Shown in pieces: positions 27,767 to 38,488 of a DNA stretch of 64,000 nucleotides. The stretch's first letter is position 1. Every line of letters begins with the position of its first letter. A program made the position numbers and the translations under genes. The DNA comes from Hyphococcus sp. GTDB taxonomy: Bacteria; Pseudomonadota; Alphaproteobacteria; Caulobacterales; Parvularculaceae. The notes below the pieces were generated by a model. It saw only the letters and a list, made by a program, of their open reading frames with translations, was not told the DNA's origin and searched no databases. The stretch spans positions 62,001 through 126,000 of the forward strand of contig JAJFGB010000011.1 in assembly GCA_021776335.1 (NCBI GenBank). The letters run 5' to 3'.

Positions 27767-29320
27767 GTGGTCGCCCAGGTTACAACATTTGCGTTTCACG
27801 GCGTCGACGCACGACCGGTGACGGTGCAGGTGCAGTTAACCAATGGCTCCAATCCGTTCACCATTGTCGGTTTGCCGGACAAGGCCGTTTCGGAGGCGAG
27901 AGAACGTGTGCGCGCCGCTCTGGCTGCCATTGGCCTCGGGCTTCCCGCTAAGCGCATCACCGTAAACCTCGCGCCGGCTGACCTGCCCAAGGAAGGCAGT
28001 CATTTCGACTTGCCCATTGCTCTTGGGCTTTTGATGGAGATGGGCGCAGCGCCGCATGATGCTGCAGCAGGGTATGCTGTGATGGGTGAGCTGGGGCTTG
28101 ACGGCTCAATCACTGCCGTTGCCGGCGCCCTGCCTGCAGCTGTTGCCGCAAATGCCTTGGGGCTGGGGCTCATCTGCCCGGCCGCAAGCGGCGCTGAGGC
28201 GGCATGGGCGGGCGGGGACGCCGCTATTTTGGCGCCGAAATCACTGATCCAGCTGATCAATCACATCAAGGGCGCGCAAGTTTTGTCACCACCAAAGCCA
28301 GGCGCTCTGGAAGCCCCGCTGGCCATACCCGACCTGATCGAGGTCAAGGGCCAGGAAACCGCCAAGCGCGCCCTCGAAATCGCGGCGGCGGGAGGCCACA
28401 ACCTCCTGATGGTTGGTCCGCCGGGCGCCGGCAAATCCATGCTGGCAGCGCGATTACCGGGTCTGTTGCCGCCATTGACGCCTGCGGAGATGCTTGAGGT
28501 TTCCATGGTTCAGTCTCTGGCTGGTTTGCTTGAAGGCGGTCGCTTGACGCGTGCCAGACCCTTCCGGGCGCCGCATCATTCTGCCTCAATGGCGGCGATG
28601 ATCGGCGGCGGCGTGCGCGCCCGGCCCGGTGAGGCGTCACTCGCCCATCACGGCGTGCTTTTTCTTGACGAACTGCCGGAATTTACAGCGCCAGTCCTCG
28701 ACAGTTTGCGTCAGCCCCTCGAGACCGGCGATGTTTTAATAGCCCGCGCGAATTTTCATGTCCGTTACCCGGCGCGGTTTCAACTCATTGCCGCGATGAA
28801 TCCATGCCGATGCGGTTATGGGCGCGCGAGCGGGCGCGCCTGTGGGCGCGGCCCCAATTGTGAGGCGGTTTATCAATCCCGCATTTCCGGCCCCTTGCTT
28901 GATCGTATGGATCTCACAATTGAACTACCGGCAGTGACGCCTGCCGATTTGGCGGCGCCTTCACAGGGCGAAAATACATCCGCGGTAGCGGCCCGGGTTG
29001 CTTCGGCGCGCGACCTCCAGATCAACCGAACCGGATCAACAAATGCGACGCTTACGGATGCCGGGCTGGCAAAAATCGCCGGGCCCGATGCTGAAGGCGC
29101 CGCGCTTTTATCGCGCGCCGCCGAAGCGCTTGGTTTATCTGCCCGCGCTTATACCCGCATTTTGCGCGTTGCCCGCACGCTTGCCGATCTTGACGGCGAT
29201 GACAGCGTCAGGCGGCGTCACATTGCTGAAGCCATAAGCTTTCGGCGGCGTGAGGGCGGCGGCGCCTCAATAAATGCAACGGAAGCGCGTGAAGCGTCGG
29301 CATTTTATCAATCTCGTTAA
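27767..29320 (+). CDS. YifB/ComM-family Mg chelatase-like AAA ATPase
   Basis: VTTFAFHGVDARPVTVQVQLTNGSNPFTIVGLPDKAVSEARERVRAAL; GPPGAGKSMLAARLPGLLPPL. Confidence 0.97.
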   Translation: MVAQVTTFAFHGVDARPVTVQVQLTNGSNPFTIVGLPDKAVSEARERVRAALAAIGLGLPAKRITVNLAPADLPKEGSHFDLPIALGLLMEMGAAPHDAAAGYAVMGELGLDGSITAVAGALPAAVAANALGLGLICPAASGAEAAWAGGDAAILAPKSLIQLINHIKGAQVLSPPKPGALEAPLAIPDLIEVKGQETAKRALEIAAAGGHNLLMVGPPGAGKSMLAARLPGLLPPLTPAEMLEVSMVQSLAGLLEGGRLTRARPFRAPHHSASMAAMIGGGVRARPGEASLAHHGVLFLDELPEFTAPVLDSLRQPLETGDVLIARANFHVRYPARFQLIAAMNPCRCGYGRASGRACGRGPNCEAVYQSRISGPLLDRMDLTIELPAVTPADLAAPSQGENTSAVAARVASARDLQINRTGSTNATLTDAGLAKIAGPDAEGAALLSRAAEALGLSARAYTRILRVARTLADLDGDDSVRRRHIAEAISFRRREGGGASINATEAREASAFYQSR

Positions 29321-29324
29321 CCAT
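29317..29324 (+). promoter_or_regulatory. CtrA-type half-site TTAACCAT
   Basis: Exact read upstream of hybrid kinase at 29382; overlaps stop region of upstream gene. Confidence 0.3.
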
Positions 29325-29381
29325 GCCTTTCAACTAAATTTCAAACCCGCGGCGGCATTCTGACAACAGTGTCTCAAGGGG

Positions 29382-31277
29382 ATGGCCGCTTATATGCCTC
29401 GCGTTGATCAAGATGTGCGCGGCGACGTCAGTGAACTGATTGTCTTGTCTGACGAAAGTGGATTGATCCGCTTCGTTTCAAGAAGCTTTGCGTCGTTTTT
29501 CAGCACACCTGTCGATATTTGGCTTGGCCGTTCATTCGCGCCCGGTGAAAACGCGGCGGCGCGTGGGCTGCCTGCCTGTTATCGCACAACAGCGCAGTCA
29601 AGCGGACGTGACTATATTGTAGACTGGACCGAGACAGTACTGGGAAGCGGAGAACGCCTTTATGTGGGCGCACCCTGTTTGGATGGCGTAGAAGATACGT
29701 CGTTGCCGACACAATCTGTGTACGATCCAAAAAGCGCCGCGAGAATCGAAGCCGCCGCCAACTCAAAAATGCGCTTTTTGGCAACGATGAGCCATGAAAT
29801 GCGGACGCCGCTCAACGGCATTCTCGGCATGACCAGCCTGCTGCTCGACACCGCCCTCGAACCAAACCAGCGGGCCTATTCCGAGTCTGTGCGAGAATCG
29901 GGCGTTGCTTTGCTGGCGCTCATTAACGACCTTCTTGATTACTCGAAAATAGAAGCGGGCAAACTCGAAATACAGCATGCGCCATTCAGCCCTCAGGCGC
30001 TGGTTCAGGGCGTTGCAGAGCTCTTGTCGCCCAAGGCTGCGGAAAAGGGCGTTGAGATTACATCTTTCGTCGATAGATCGATGCCGGACAAGCTCTATGG
30101 TGATGAAGCACGCTTGCGACAGGTACTCATCAATCTTGCCGGCAATGGCGTAAAGTTCACCGACGCAGGCGGTGTGAGCATTGAGGCGCGGCTCATTCGC
30201 AGCCAAGACAATGTTGCTCGGATCTCTTTTGACGTGCGCGATACCGGCATTGGCATCCCCGAAGATATGCTTGTCTCAATTTTTGAGGAATTCGCACAGG
30301 CAGATTCTGGGGCGGCGCGCAAAAATGAGGGCACAGGTCTGGGACTTGCCATCGCACAAAAGATTATCCGCGCCATGGGCGGAGATATTCATGTCGCCAG
30401 CGCAACAGGGAAGGGGAGCGCTTTTACATTTGAGGTTGATCTCGAATTCGAAGAATCGGAGCAGAAAACCCCCCCTGAATTTGAGTTTCCGATCATCATT
30501 GCTACGCGTTCTCCAGTTCTTTCCCGCAGCCTCGAGCGCCAGCTTGAAGCTGTTGGCGCGATGAAGATCATTACCGTTTGGTCCGCCGATGAGGCTCATC
30601 TCGCGATTGGAGATAATCCCGACGCAACTCTCCTTTGCGACATTTACCTGGCTGGCGAGGGTGAAAAACCGCTCGCAGAGGCTGCTGTTCGTTCCTTCGT
30701 TCTTGTCTCACCGCTCGCGCGTGCGCGACTTGCCGAACTGCGCGCGGCCGGGTTTGCAGGGTATTTCATAAAACCCATACGTCAGTCTTCTTTGTATGAG
30801 CAGATCATGGCGCCGGATGAAAAACTCGCGGCGCCCGTACCGTCGCGAGAGCCGGAGCCGAAGGAATCCCCTATGCGAGAAAAGTCGCTGCGCGTGCTTT
30901 TGGCTGAAGACAACAAAATCAACGCTGTCCTTGCAACCACAGTGATCAAGCGCGCCGGACATAGTGTTGATGTCGCACAAAATGGCGCGGAGGCTGTCGA
31001 TGCGGTGGCCGCTGCGCATTATGACGTCGTGCTGATGGATATGCATATGCCCGAAGTTGACGGCATCGAAGCGACCCGGCGCATTCGCAAGCTTGACGGC
31101 GACGCGCGGCGCGTGCCGATCGTCGCCCTGACTGCCGGCGCGATGGCGTCCGATCGCCAGAAATGCATCGCCGCTGGTATGGATGACTTTCTCGCTAAGC
31201 CGTTCGAACCAAAGGATCTGACGGCCTTGCTCGCCAAGTGGGGTGACGCGAAGAGCAATCTTTCCGAAGCATCCTGA
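29382..31277 (+). CDS. PAS-like / HisKA / HATPase_c / REC hybrid histidine kinase
   Basis: SHEMRTPLNGILGMTSLLLDT; NLAGNGVKFTDAG; GTGLGLAIAQKI; REC LLAEDNKINAVLA...VVLMDMHMPEVDG...LAKPF. Confidence 0.95.
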   Translation: MAAYMPRVDQDVRGDVSELIVLSDESGLIRFVSRSFASFFSTPVDIWLGRSFAPGENAAARGLPACYRTTAQSSGRDYIVDWTETVLGSGERLYVGAPCLDGVEDTSLPTQSVYDPKSAARIEAAANSKMRFLATMSHEMRTPLNGILGMTSLLLDTALEPNQRAYSESVRESGVALLALINDLLDYSKIEAGKLEIQHAPFSPQALVQGVAELLSPKAAEKGVEITSFVDRSMPDKLYGDEARLRQVLINLAGNGVKFTDAGGVSIEARLIRSQDNVARISFDVRDTGIGIPEDMLVSIFEEFAQADSGAARKNEGTGLGLAIAQKIIRAMGGDIHVASATGKGSAFTFEVDLEFEESEQKTPPEFEFPIIIATRSPVLSRSLERQLEAVGAMKIITVWSADEAHLAIGDNPDATLLCDIYLAGEGEKPLAEAAVRSFVLVSPLARARLAELRAAGFAGYFIKPIRQSSLYEQIMAPDEKLAAPVPSREPEPKESPMREKSLRVLLAEDNKINAVLATTVIKRAGHSVDVAQNGAEAVDAVAAAHYDVVLMDMHMPEVDGIEATRRIRKLDGDARRVPIVALTAGAMASDRQKCIAAGMDDFLAKPFEPKDLTALLAKWGDAKSNLSEAS

Positions 31278-31355
31278 CCTGTCGGTTTCAGCCTTTCCCA
31301 ATCCGCGAATACGCCTAATGTCCGCCTCATTCACAGTTTATGGCGGAGACCACAC

Positions 31356-33020
31356 ATGGCCGCGGCAAAAAAGTACAGTTGGAAAGATTTAGTTCGGGCG
31401 CTCGGCCAGCGAAAAACGGGCGCCATGTTCGTGCTCGGCTTTGCGGCAGGTCTTCCTTACGTATTGATCACAGGCACGCTCAATGCCTGGTTTACAAACG
31501 AAAATATAAGCGTCGCAACGATCGGCGTGTTTTCGTGGATCATTATTATTTATAGTTTCAAATTTTTATGGTCGCCGGCTGTGGATCGAGCGCCGACGCC
31601 AAAAATTTTCAACATGGGCCAAAGGCGGGCCACCATTCTTCTGCTGCAAGGCGTCATTCTTGCGGCGCTCTTTGCAATATCTACAATAAATCCGACCACG
31701 CAAATCGGTCTCATCGCTATCGCTGCTGTTACTTGCACTTTCGCGTCTGCGTCCCAGGACGTTCTTATCGACGCCTGGCGGATAGAAGTCGCCGATGAAG
31801 AAGTTACAATTGACCTTTTGTCGGCTGTCTATCAACTCGGCTATCGAATGTCCGTTATTCTCGGCGGCGCCGGGGCGCTCATTATGGCCGCGCGCATCGG
31901 CTGGAATGATACTTTCGTCGCCCTCACTTTCTTGATGGCAATCGCTGTCAGCGGCGTTTTCATTGCGGCTGACAGCACTGTTGCCGAACGCAACCGATCC
32001 CTCGGCGCAGCGCCGCCGCCCTTGTGGCGCAATCTGGCGTTGACCCCTGTCATCCTTGGTTGGGCCTGGTCTTTTGCCGCACTCTTCGGATTTATGGCAT
32101 TTGCCCTGAGCTCACCTGGCGACGCAAATGCGCGCGTATTTACACGCGAAACCGGGCCATTAATCATTCTTGCGTCTATTATCGCTCCGGTCATAGCGGC
32201 ATCGGTGATGCTCTACGTCCAGGGGCGAAAAAACCCCGGCGCAGCGGCGCACAAAGTCTGGCCAGGCCAGAAAATCTTTGACGCTCTATATGGTTCTGTG
32301 CTGGCGCCGATGATGGATATCATCCAACGCTTAAAACTTGCGGCTATTCTCGTTCTCGTTCTCGTTCTTTCCTATCGGTTTACTGATTTGGTTTGGGGCG
32401 CCTTCGCATACCCGTTTTATCTGGGCCAGAACTACGGCGCGTTGGGTCATACCCTGGATGAGGTTGCGATCGCTTCGAAGTTATTTGGAGCATTGATGAC
32501 TTTTGTCGGCATCGGCGTCGGCGGCGCGGCTATTTTGAAGATTGGCCGCATGCCGTGTTTGTTTTTCGGGGCCGTACTTGCAGCCGCAACAAATTTGCTG
32601 TTTGCAGACCTGGCGCTTGGGGGCGCCCGCACTGATGCTTTTATGTCTTTTACGCATCTTTATGCAGCATTTAACTTCATGCAGCCGCTCGCCAATTTTC
32701 TGCAGCTCGATGTAACGGCTAATGAAGCATTAGCCCGATTAATGGTTGTCATTGCTGCTGAAAACCTCGCTGTCGGTTTTGCAAGCGCCGCAATCGTTGT
32801 CTACCTCTCTTCCATCGTCAATAAGCAGTATGCAGCAGTACAGTACGCTCTTTTGGCCTCTCTCGGGTTTCTTCTTGGATCGCTTGGGCGTGGAGCATTA
32901 GGCGAGCTGATAGAAGAGCGTGGATTCGCCTATGTGTTTTACCTGACAGCAGCGCTTGGATTGGTTGCTGTCGTTGCATCGGGGGCAGAGTGGCTGCGCC
33001 AATCCCGAACCCCCACCTAA
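31356..33020 (+). CDS. MFS transporter, AmpG-like (PAT family)
   Basis: MFVLGFAAGLPYVLITGTLNAWFTNENISVATIGVFSW; ASASQDVLIDAWRIEV. Confidence 0.85.
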   Translation: MAAAKKYSWKDLVRALGQRKTGAMFVLGFAAGLPYVLITGTLNAWFTNENISVATIGVFSWIIIIYSFKFLWSPAVDRAPTPKIFNMGQRRATILLLQGVILAALFAISTINPTTQIGLIAIAAVTCTFASASQDVLIDAWRIEVADEEVTIDLLSAVYQLGYRMSVILGGAGALIMAARIGWNDTFVALTFLMAIAVSGVFIAADSTVAERNRSLGAAPPPLWRNLALTPVILGWAWSFAALFGFMAFALSSPGDANARVFTRETGPLIILASIIAPVIAASVMLYVQGRKNPGAAAHKVWPGQKIFDALYGSVLAPMMDIIQRLKLAAILVLVLVLSYRFTDLVWGAFAYPFYLGQNYGALGHTLDEVAIASKLFGALMTFVGIGVGGAAILKIGRMPCLFFGAVLAAATNLLFADLALGGARTDAFMSFTHLYAAFNFMQPLANFLQLDVTANEALARLMVVIAAENLAVGFASAAIVVYLSSIVNKQYAAVQYALLASLGFLLGSLGRGALGELIEERGFAYVFYLTAALGLVAVVASGAEWLRQSRTPT

Positions 33021-33397
33021 CCGGCGGCAAGGCAGTCTGAAAGAACAGGTTTTTCTAACCCAGAATGCTTCGCCGCCGTATCGATATGTGCTGCACGGCG
33101 CACGCCCTGATCGTTCGGATACAGAACAACAATCAGTTCGCACTGGCTAAGTGTATATCGGCGAAATTCACCGTCGCCCTCGCGGCGGGTGAGCGCAGGC
33201 ACACCCAACAGGCCGTCGATCTCTGCGGACGTAGCGCCCAATATGTCTTCAACTAAATGGGTTGAAGCGGGCGGCTCGATAAGATCGGCAGGTCGCGCAT
33301 CTCTTAGGGGCAGACTTGCACACCCCCCTGCCAGCGCCAAACAAGCAGCCGTCATAGCGAGTGCCGGATAACCAGCGGGTCTCGAAAACAACAACAA
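33017..33397 (-). CDS. Putative lipoprotein, unknown function
   Basis: ACLALAGGCASLPLRDARP lipobox. Confidence 0.65.
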   Translation of the reverse strand: MLLFSRPAGYPALAMTAACLALAGGCASLPLRDARPADLIEPPASTHLVEDILGATSAEIDGLLGVPALTRREGDGEFRRYTLSQCELIVVLYPNDQGVRRAAHIDTAAKHSGLEKPVLSDCLAAG

Positions 33398-33567
33398 AAT
33401 ACCGATTCTCGCCTTGTTCTGGTTCTTAGAGTGGGAATCTTACCGCGCTTTCAAGCATGCGCAAATGAACATACTGACAATTTCGAAAGACGTGGGGCGG
33501 CCTTGCGCTCATATGTCCGCCTTTCTATAAGCGCGAAACTCAATCAGCAGCCCGCCAGGGGATATTC

Positions 33568-34566
33568 ATGCCACAAACTGCTCTCGACGTCATTGGCGTC
33601 GGCAACGCCATTGTCGATGTGCTCGCCAAAGCCGACGACAACTTTCTTAAGGCTCACGATATCCCGAAGGGCGGCATGATCCTGATCGACGAGGCGCGGG
33701 CGGCAACGATCTATGACGGCATGGCCGCGGCTGTTGAAATTTCCGGCGGCTCAGCGGCCAATTCCATCGCTTGCGTTGCCTCGCTTGGCGGCAAGGGTGG
33801 CTTTGTCGGCAAAGTCGCCGACGATACGCTCGGCGAAATATTTCGCCATGATCTGCGCGCCATGGGCGTCGATTTCAACACGGCGCCCCTTGACGAGGGT
33901 CCGGCCACCGGTCGGTGTCTAATCAATGTAACGTCCGACGCTCAACGATCGATGACCACCTTTCTCGGCGCCGCGGGTTTTGTCGCACCAAGCGACATCG
34001 ATCCAGAGCAAATCAACCGTGCAGCGATAACCTTTTTCGAAGGCTATCTTTTTGAGCAACCTGTAGCGCGCGAGGCATTCATCAGGGCGTGCAGCATTGC
34101 CAAAGACGGTGGCAAGCGCGCAGCGCTGACACTGTCAGACTCAGGCTGCGTCGAACGCCAGTTTGACGCCTTTCATTCCTTTATCGGCGCTCATGTGGAC
34201 ATTTTGCTGGCGAACGATGTTGAGGCGGCGGCTTTGTTCGGAAGCCACGATATCAGTGTCATTGCTGAAAAAGCCCGTGCGCTTTGTCCTTTAACCGCCG
34301 TTACGCGGTCTGAAAAAGGGTCAGTCTTGATACCCCGCGACGGCGAAATCGTCGAGATTGAGCCGATCCGTCCGAACGCTCTTGAAGATACAACCGGCGC
34401 TGGCGATGCTTATGCGGCCGGCCTGTTATTCGGACTGGCGAAAGGTTTTGACCTTAAGCTCGCCGGCAACCTCGGATCACTTGCTGCAAGTGAAGTGATC
34501 AGCCATTTCGGCGCGCGTCCGGCTGAGTCGCTAAAATCACTGGCGGAAAAATCAAACCTGCTTTAG
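33568..34566 (+). CDS. Adenosine kinase-like PfkB-family carbohydrate kinase
   Basis: DVIGVGNAIVDVLAKADDNFLKAHDIPKGGM; NALEDTTGAGDAYAAGLLFGL. Confidence 0.93.
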   Translation: MPQTALDVIGVGNAIVDVLAKADDNFLKAHDIPKGGMILIDEARAATIYDGMAAAVEISGGSAANSIACVASLGGKGGFVGKVADDTLGEIFRHDLRAMGVDFNTAPLDEGPATGRCLINVTSDAQRSMTTFLGAAGFVAPSDIDPEQINRAAITFFEGYLFEQPVAREAFIRACSIAKDGGKRAALTLSDSGCVERQFDAFHSFIGAHVDILLANDVEAAALFGSHDISVIAEKARALCPLTAVTRSEKGSVLIPRDGEIVEIEPIRPNALEDTTGAGDAYAAGLLFGLAKGFDLKLAGNLGSLAASEVISHFGARPAESLKSLAEKSNLL

Positions 34567-34576
34567 TTTTTTGTCG

Positions 34577-35449
34577 ATGAAGCGTTGGCAACTCACTACG
34601 ATTGGCGTCATCACGCTCGCGGGCATACTGTACCTCAATCGCGAACCGGCAATGATGCGCTTTCTTGATGCGCAAACGCCAAAGTCGCCCATTGTCGCAC
34701 ATCAACAATTTGTCAGTGATGGGGTTGAGATATTGTATCCTGATGCTGGCGAACCGCCCTTTCCCGTCGTTTTACAGTTTCACGGTTGCGCGGGCGTCAG
34801 GCGTCCGTTTCAGCTTCAATGGGCGGAAGTTGCAAACCGGGCCGGTTATGCCGCAATGATTGTCGACAGCATGGGACCACGCGGCATCTCGCGCGACGAA
34901 GCGCTTGAAACTGTTTGCGCCGGCAAGAAATTGCTGGGCCAGGAGCGTGCCGGCGATGTTCTGGCCGCAATTAAGCTGGCTGAGGCAGACCCGGCCCTGG
35001 ACGCAGATCATCTTGTCGTCGCTGCCTGGTCACATGGCGCGTGGTCTGTAATGGATTACCTGACCATGGACATGAAACGCCGGTGGCCGGCCGGTATTAC
35101 GCATGCCGCCACTGACGTTGCTGCTATCGACGGCGCTATTTTATTTTACCCCTATTGTGGCCCCGGAACACTTTCACGCTTTCGCGCATGGACACAAACG
35201 CCGCCAGTCTTAGCGCTCATCGCGGGCCAGGATACCATCGTGGATGCAAAGGTCTGTATAAAGTATTTTGATCAGCGGCGTGAAGACGCGTTGGTTGATT
35301 TTGTGGTCTACCCCGAAGCCCAACATGTGTTTGACGACCCGTTTTTAGAGCCAGAATGGATTCACTGGTATAATGAGAAATATTTTACCGATGCGAAAAC
35401 ACGTTACGAAGGCTTTTTAATCAACCTTCCGGCGATGGCGCCCCAATAA
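34577..35449 (+). CDS. Dienelactone hydrolase-like alpha/beta hydrolase
   Basis: PVVLQFHGCAGVRRPFQLQWAEVANRAGYAAMIVDS; AAWSHGAWSVMDY; QHVFDDP. Confidence 0.8.
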   Translation: MKRWQLTTIGVITLAGILYLNREPAMMRFLDAQTPKSPIVAHQQFVSDGVEILYPDAGEPPFPVVLQFHGCAGVRRPFQLQWAEVANRAGYAAMIVDSMGPRGISRDEALETVCAGKKLLGQERAGDVLAAIKLAEADPALDADHLVVAAWSHGAWSVMDYLTMDMKRRWPAGITHAATDVAAIDGAILFYPYCGPGTLSRFRAWTQTPPVLALIAGQDTIVDAKVCIKYFDQRREDALVDFVVYPEAQHVFDDPFLEPEWIHWYNEKYFTDAKTRYEGFLINLPAMAPQ

Positions 35450-36029
35450 GATCAGCGTAAATCCTTGCGGTTAATTTTTGTGTTTCTTCAAGCGCCTGGT
35501 CAGTAGCGATCACATAATCTGCTTTCGCGCGCTTTTCTTCATCGGGCATTTGCTGCGCAAGAATGGCGTTTAGCTTTTCCTCACTCATGCCGGGCCGCGC
35601 CAAAACGCGCGCGCGCTGAATTTCTGCCGGCGCGCTCACGACGATAACAATGTCGAACAACCGTTCCGACCCATTCTCAAACAAAAGCGGGATATCCAAT
35701 ACGACCATTCGGGCGCCGCTTTGGGCGGCCGCGCCCATAAATGTCTCGCGGTCAGCAGCAACCAGGGGATGAACAACGCTTTCAAGTTTTTTCAGCTTTT
35801 CCGGCGCGCCCAAGGCCAACGCGGCGAGGCGCGGCCGATCGACCGCGCCGTTGACGATCGCTTCTGGAAATAATTCGGTTAGTGGTGCAATAGCAGCGCC
35901 GCCTTTTTCATACATCCGGTGAACAGCGCCATCTGCACTCCACACCAAAGCGCCCAACTCAGCAAACATTGCAGCGACCGTGGATTTTCCCATGCCTATA
36001 GAGCCGGTGAGGCCGATCTTGATCATCAC
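35421..36029 (-). CDS. coaE: Dephospho-CoA kinase
   Basis: IKIGLTGSIGMGKSTVAAMFAELGALVWSADGAVHRMY. Confidence 0.97.
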   Translation of the reverse strand: MMIKIGLTGSIGMGKSTVAAMFAELGALVWSADGAVHRMYEKGGAAIAPLTELFPEAIVNGAVDRPRLAALALGAPEKLKKLESVVHPLVAADRETFMGAAAQSGARMVVLDIPLLFENGSERLFDIVIVVSAPAEIQRARVLARPGMSEEKLNAILAQQMPDEEKRAKADYVIATDQALEETQKLTARIYADLIGAPSPEG

Positions 36030-36871
36030 CGCGCCCGCCTTGCGAGTTCGCTCACAAGAGCCTCGCGCAAGTCATTGTCTACCATTGCCTCCACGTCAAA
36101 CCAGGTTCGAAATCCCGGCGCCGCCTGATGCATCAACATAGAAAGGCCGTCAGCGGTCGTGCAGCCGCGCTGTCGCGCGGCTTTCAAAAGCGGCGTGTCG
36201 AGCGGCGCGTATACGACATCAGTAACAACGGTGTTTGGTTTTAAATTTTTTGTTTCAACATCGAGCGACGGCTGCCCTGTCATGCCAAGGCTTGTCGTAT
36301 TGATCAATAAGTCCGTGTGAGGAATAACGACGTTGCGACTTTCCCAGTCAACTACCGTAAGGTCAAACTCCGAGGCCATCGTTTCTGCTTTTTCACGGGT
36401 CCGGTTTGCGATATGCAAATCTGAAAACCCATAATCTCTCAACGCTATAACAACCCCGCGCGCCGCACCGCCAGCGCCGAGAATCAACGCCGCCCCATTC
36501 CGGGCCGGTTGGCCAAAACATTCCTTAAGGACATTGAAAAACCCTTCTACGTCAGAGTTTTCTGCATATGCCCCTTGTTCTTTGAAGGTCAGCATGTTTG
36601 CGGCGCGCGCTTTTTTTGCTGTCTTGCTCGCGGAGGTCGCATAGCGCAAAGCGTGCTCTTTATGAGGCAACGTCACGTTTACGCCTTTAAACCCAAGCGC
36701 GATTAGCGAATCCATGGCGCGGGCAAATTCAGCATAAGTCGGCGGAATTGCAAACGGAATATAATAGCCGTCAACGCTGGCGCGAGCCGCCCAGGTGGTG
36801 TGAATAAGGGGTGAAAGGGAATGCTCTATCGGCCAGCCGACCACACCCGCTAATATTGGTCCACCAACCAT
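36026..36871 (-). CDS. aroE: Shikimate dehydrogenase
   Basis: GVVGWPIEHSLSPLIHTTWAARASVDGYYIPF; GVNVTLPHKEHAL. Confidence 0.97.
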   Translation of the reverse strand: MVGGPILAGVVGWPIEHSLSPLIHTTWAARASVDGYYIPFAIPPTYAEFARAMDSLIALGFKGVNVTLPHKEHALRYATSASKTAKKARAANMLTFKEQGAYAENSDVEGFFNVLKECFGQPARNGAALILGAGGAARGVVIALRDYGFSDLHIANRTREKAETMASEFDLTVVDWESRNVVIPHTDLLINTTSLGMTGQPSLDVETKNLKPNTVVTDVVYAPLDTPLLKAARQRGCTTADGLSMLMHQAAPGFRTWFDVEAMVDNDLREALVSELARRAR

Positions 36872-37473
36872 CAGAACGTGATCGCTTTCTCGCGGCGCAG
36901 TAATTCGAGAAGAGGAAAGAGTGATAACCCCAGGACCGCATAATGATCACCCTCGATACGATCGAACAGCCTGCTGCCAAATTTTTCAATTTGATAAGCG
37001 CCTACGCTATGAAGTATTTCCTCGCCCGATGCTGCAAGGTATTCATCTATTTCCCTCTCGGTTAAAGCGCGCAGAAACAGCGTCGGCCGATCAATGTGGC
37101 GCCAGATGATTTCCCCGTCGCGGGCAACAGCAATTGCATTAATCAGCGTGTGCGGTGCGCCCCGCATCTCCATCAGGCGTGCTTTCGCGGCGGCCAGGTT
37201 TTGTGGTTTGTCATAAAGTCGCCCTCTAAATTCGAGGATCTGATCTGACCCAATAACAATCCCCGCCTGTTGGTGCGCCACATCACGGCATTTGGCCTCG
37301 GCCAGCATCATGGCTGTTTGCTCAGGGTCAAGGCCGGTTTTTGCGGCGTCTTTTTTCAATTCAGCTTCATCAACGTCAGGCTTTACGATATCAAAGACGA
37401 TGCCTGCACCGTGCATAATGTCAGCGCGAATGGCGCTTCCGGAAGCCAATATGATGCGCCTCGGTTTGTTCAC
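36871..37473 (-). CDS. maf: Maf-like nucleoside triphosphate pyrophosphatase
   Basis: RRIILASGSAIRADIMHGAGIVFDIVKPDVDE; GSDQILEF. Confidence 0.95.
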   Translation of the reverse strand: MNKPRRIILASGSAIRADIMHGAGIVFDIVKPDVDEAELKKDAAKTGLDPEQTAMMLAEAKCRDVAHQQAGIVIGSDQILEFRGRLYDKPQNLAAAKARLMEMRGAPHTLINAIAVARDGEIIWRHIDRPTLFLRALTEREIDEYLAASGEEILHSVGAYQIEKFGSRLFDRIEGDHYAVLGLSLFPLLELLRREKAITF

Positions 37474-38348
37474 CGGTTTTGCCTCGCTGACAGTTTTGTC
37501 AAAATGGAGGCGGCGGTTTCCTCGACAGATTTTCTTGTGACATCAATCACTGACCAGCGGTTTTTTGCGTAAAGACGTTTTGCGCGAAGCACTTCTGCGC
37601 GAATGACGTCAAGGTCGGAATATTCTTCCGCTGCGCTGGTCGCTTGCATTTCGCCAAGGCGGCTTTTGCGAATTTGCGCCAGGCGTTCCGGACTTGCAAT
37701 CAGGCCAACAATTAGCGGTTTACGCAAGGTGAAGAGCTCAGGGGGCGGTTCTGATGTTGGGACCAAAGGAATGTTTGCCGCTTTCACCCCGCGGTTTGCC
37801 AGGTACATACAGGTCGGGGTTTTGGATGTTCGGCTAACGCCTACGAGAACAACATCTGCCGGCTCCAGGTCCCACACCATCTGCCCGTCATCATGTGAAA
37901 GTGTGTAATCAAGCGCGCTAATTCGCCTAAAATAAGCGTCGTCCAGCTGGTGTTGGGCGCCTGGCCGGAGAGACTGCTGCAGCCCCAGATACTCAGTAAA
38001 GGCGTTGAGGAGGGGGTCGAGGATGGAAATCGCGGGCGTTTGAATTTCGCTGCAGCGTATTTCAAGTAAGCGGCGCAATTCGGGATTAATAACCGTGTAA
38101 AGCACCAGGCCTGGGGAGGCTTCGATTTCCGCCAGGGTTTTTTCCATCTGGGCCCGTGATCGCACGAGCGCGTAGATGTGTTCCAGCGGTTTCGCGGCCG
38201 CAAATTGCGATGCCGTCGCCTTTAGCATGGCGTTTAATGTTTCGCCGGTTGAATCAGAAACCAGATGAACATGAAAATAGCTCGCCAGTGGCTGGGCTTT
38301 TTGTGAGGGGCCCGTCTTCGTCTTCTGATTTTCTCTGCTTGCTGGCAT
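37470..38348 (-). CDS. PEP synthase/PPDK regulatory protein, DUF299 family (kinase-pyrophosphorylase)
   Basis: FHVHLVSDSTGETLNAMLKATASQF; VLVGVSRTSKTPTCMYLANRGVKAANIPLV. Confidence 0.97.
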   Translation of the reverse strand: MPASRENQKTKTGPSQKAQPLASYFHVHLVSDSTGETLNAMLKATASQFAAAKPLEHIYALVRSRAQMEKTLAEIEASPGLVLYTVINPELRRLLEIRCSEIQTPAISILDPLLNAFTEYLGLQQSLRPGAQHQLDDAYFRRISALDYTLSHDDGQMVWDLEPADVVLVGVSRTSKTPTCMYLANRGVKAANIPLVPTSEPPPELFTLRKPLIVGLIASPERLAQIRKSRLGEMQATSAAEEYSDLDVIRAEVLRAKRLYAKNRWSVIDVTRKSVEETAASILTKLSARQNR

Positions 38349-38475
38349 GGTGGGGAGTTATAGGGGAAAAACGGTCATAATCGCGAGGTGTAATAATCGG
38401 CTGTTTAAAAGCGGTGCGGTCATACCAACCTAGCCCCCATGGATATCTGAAAACCTGGCTTGGTCATACTTTTTA

Positions 38476-38488
38476 TAACAGATTGATA
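38476..38488 (-). promoter_or_regulatory. IHF-consensus site (TATCAATCTGTTA)
   Basis: Perfect match to WATCAANNNNTTR on minus strand. Confidence 0.6.
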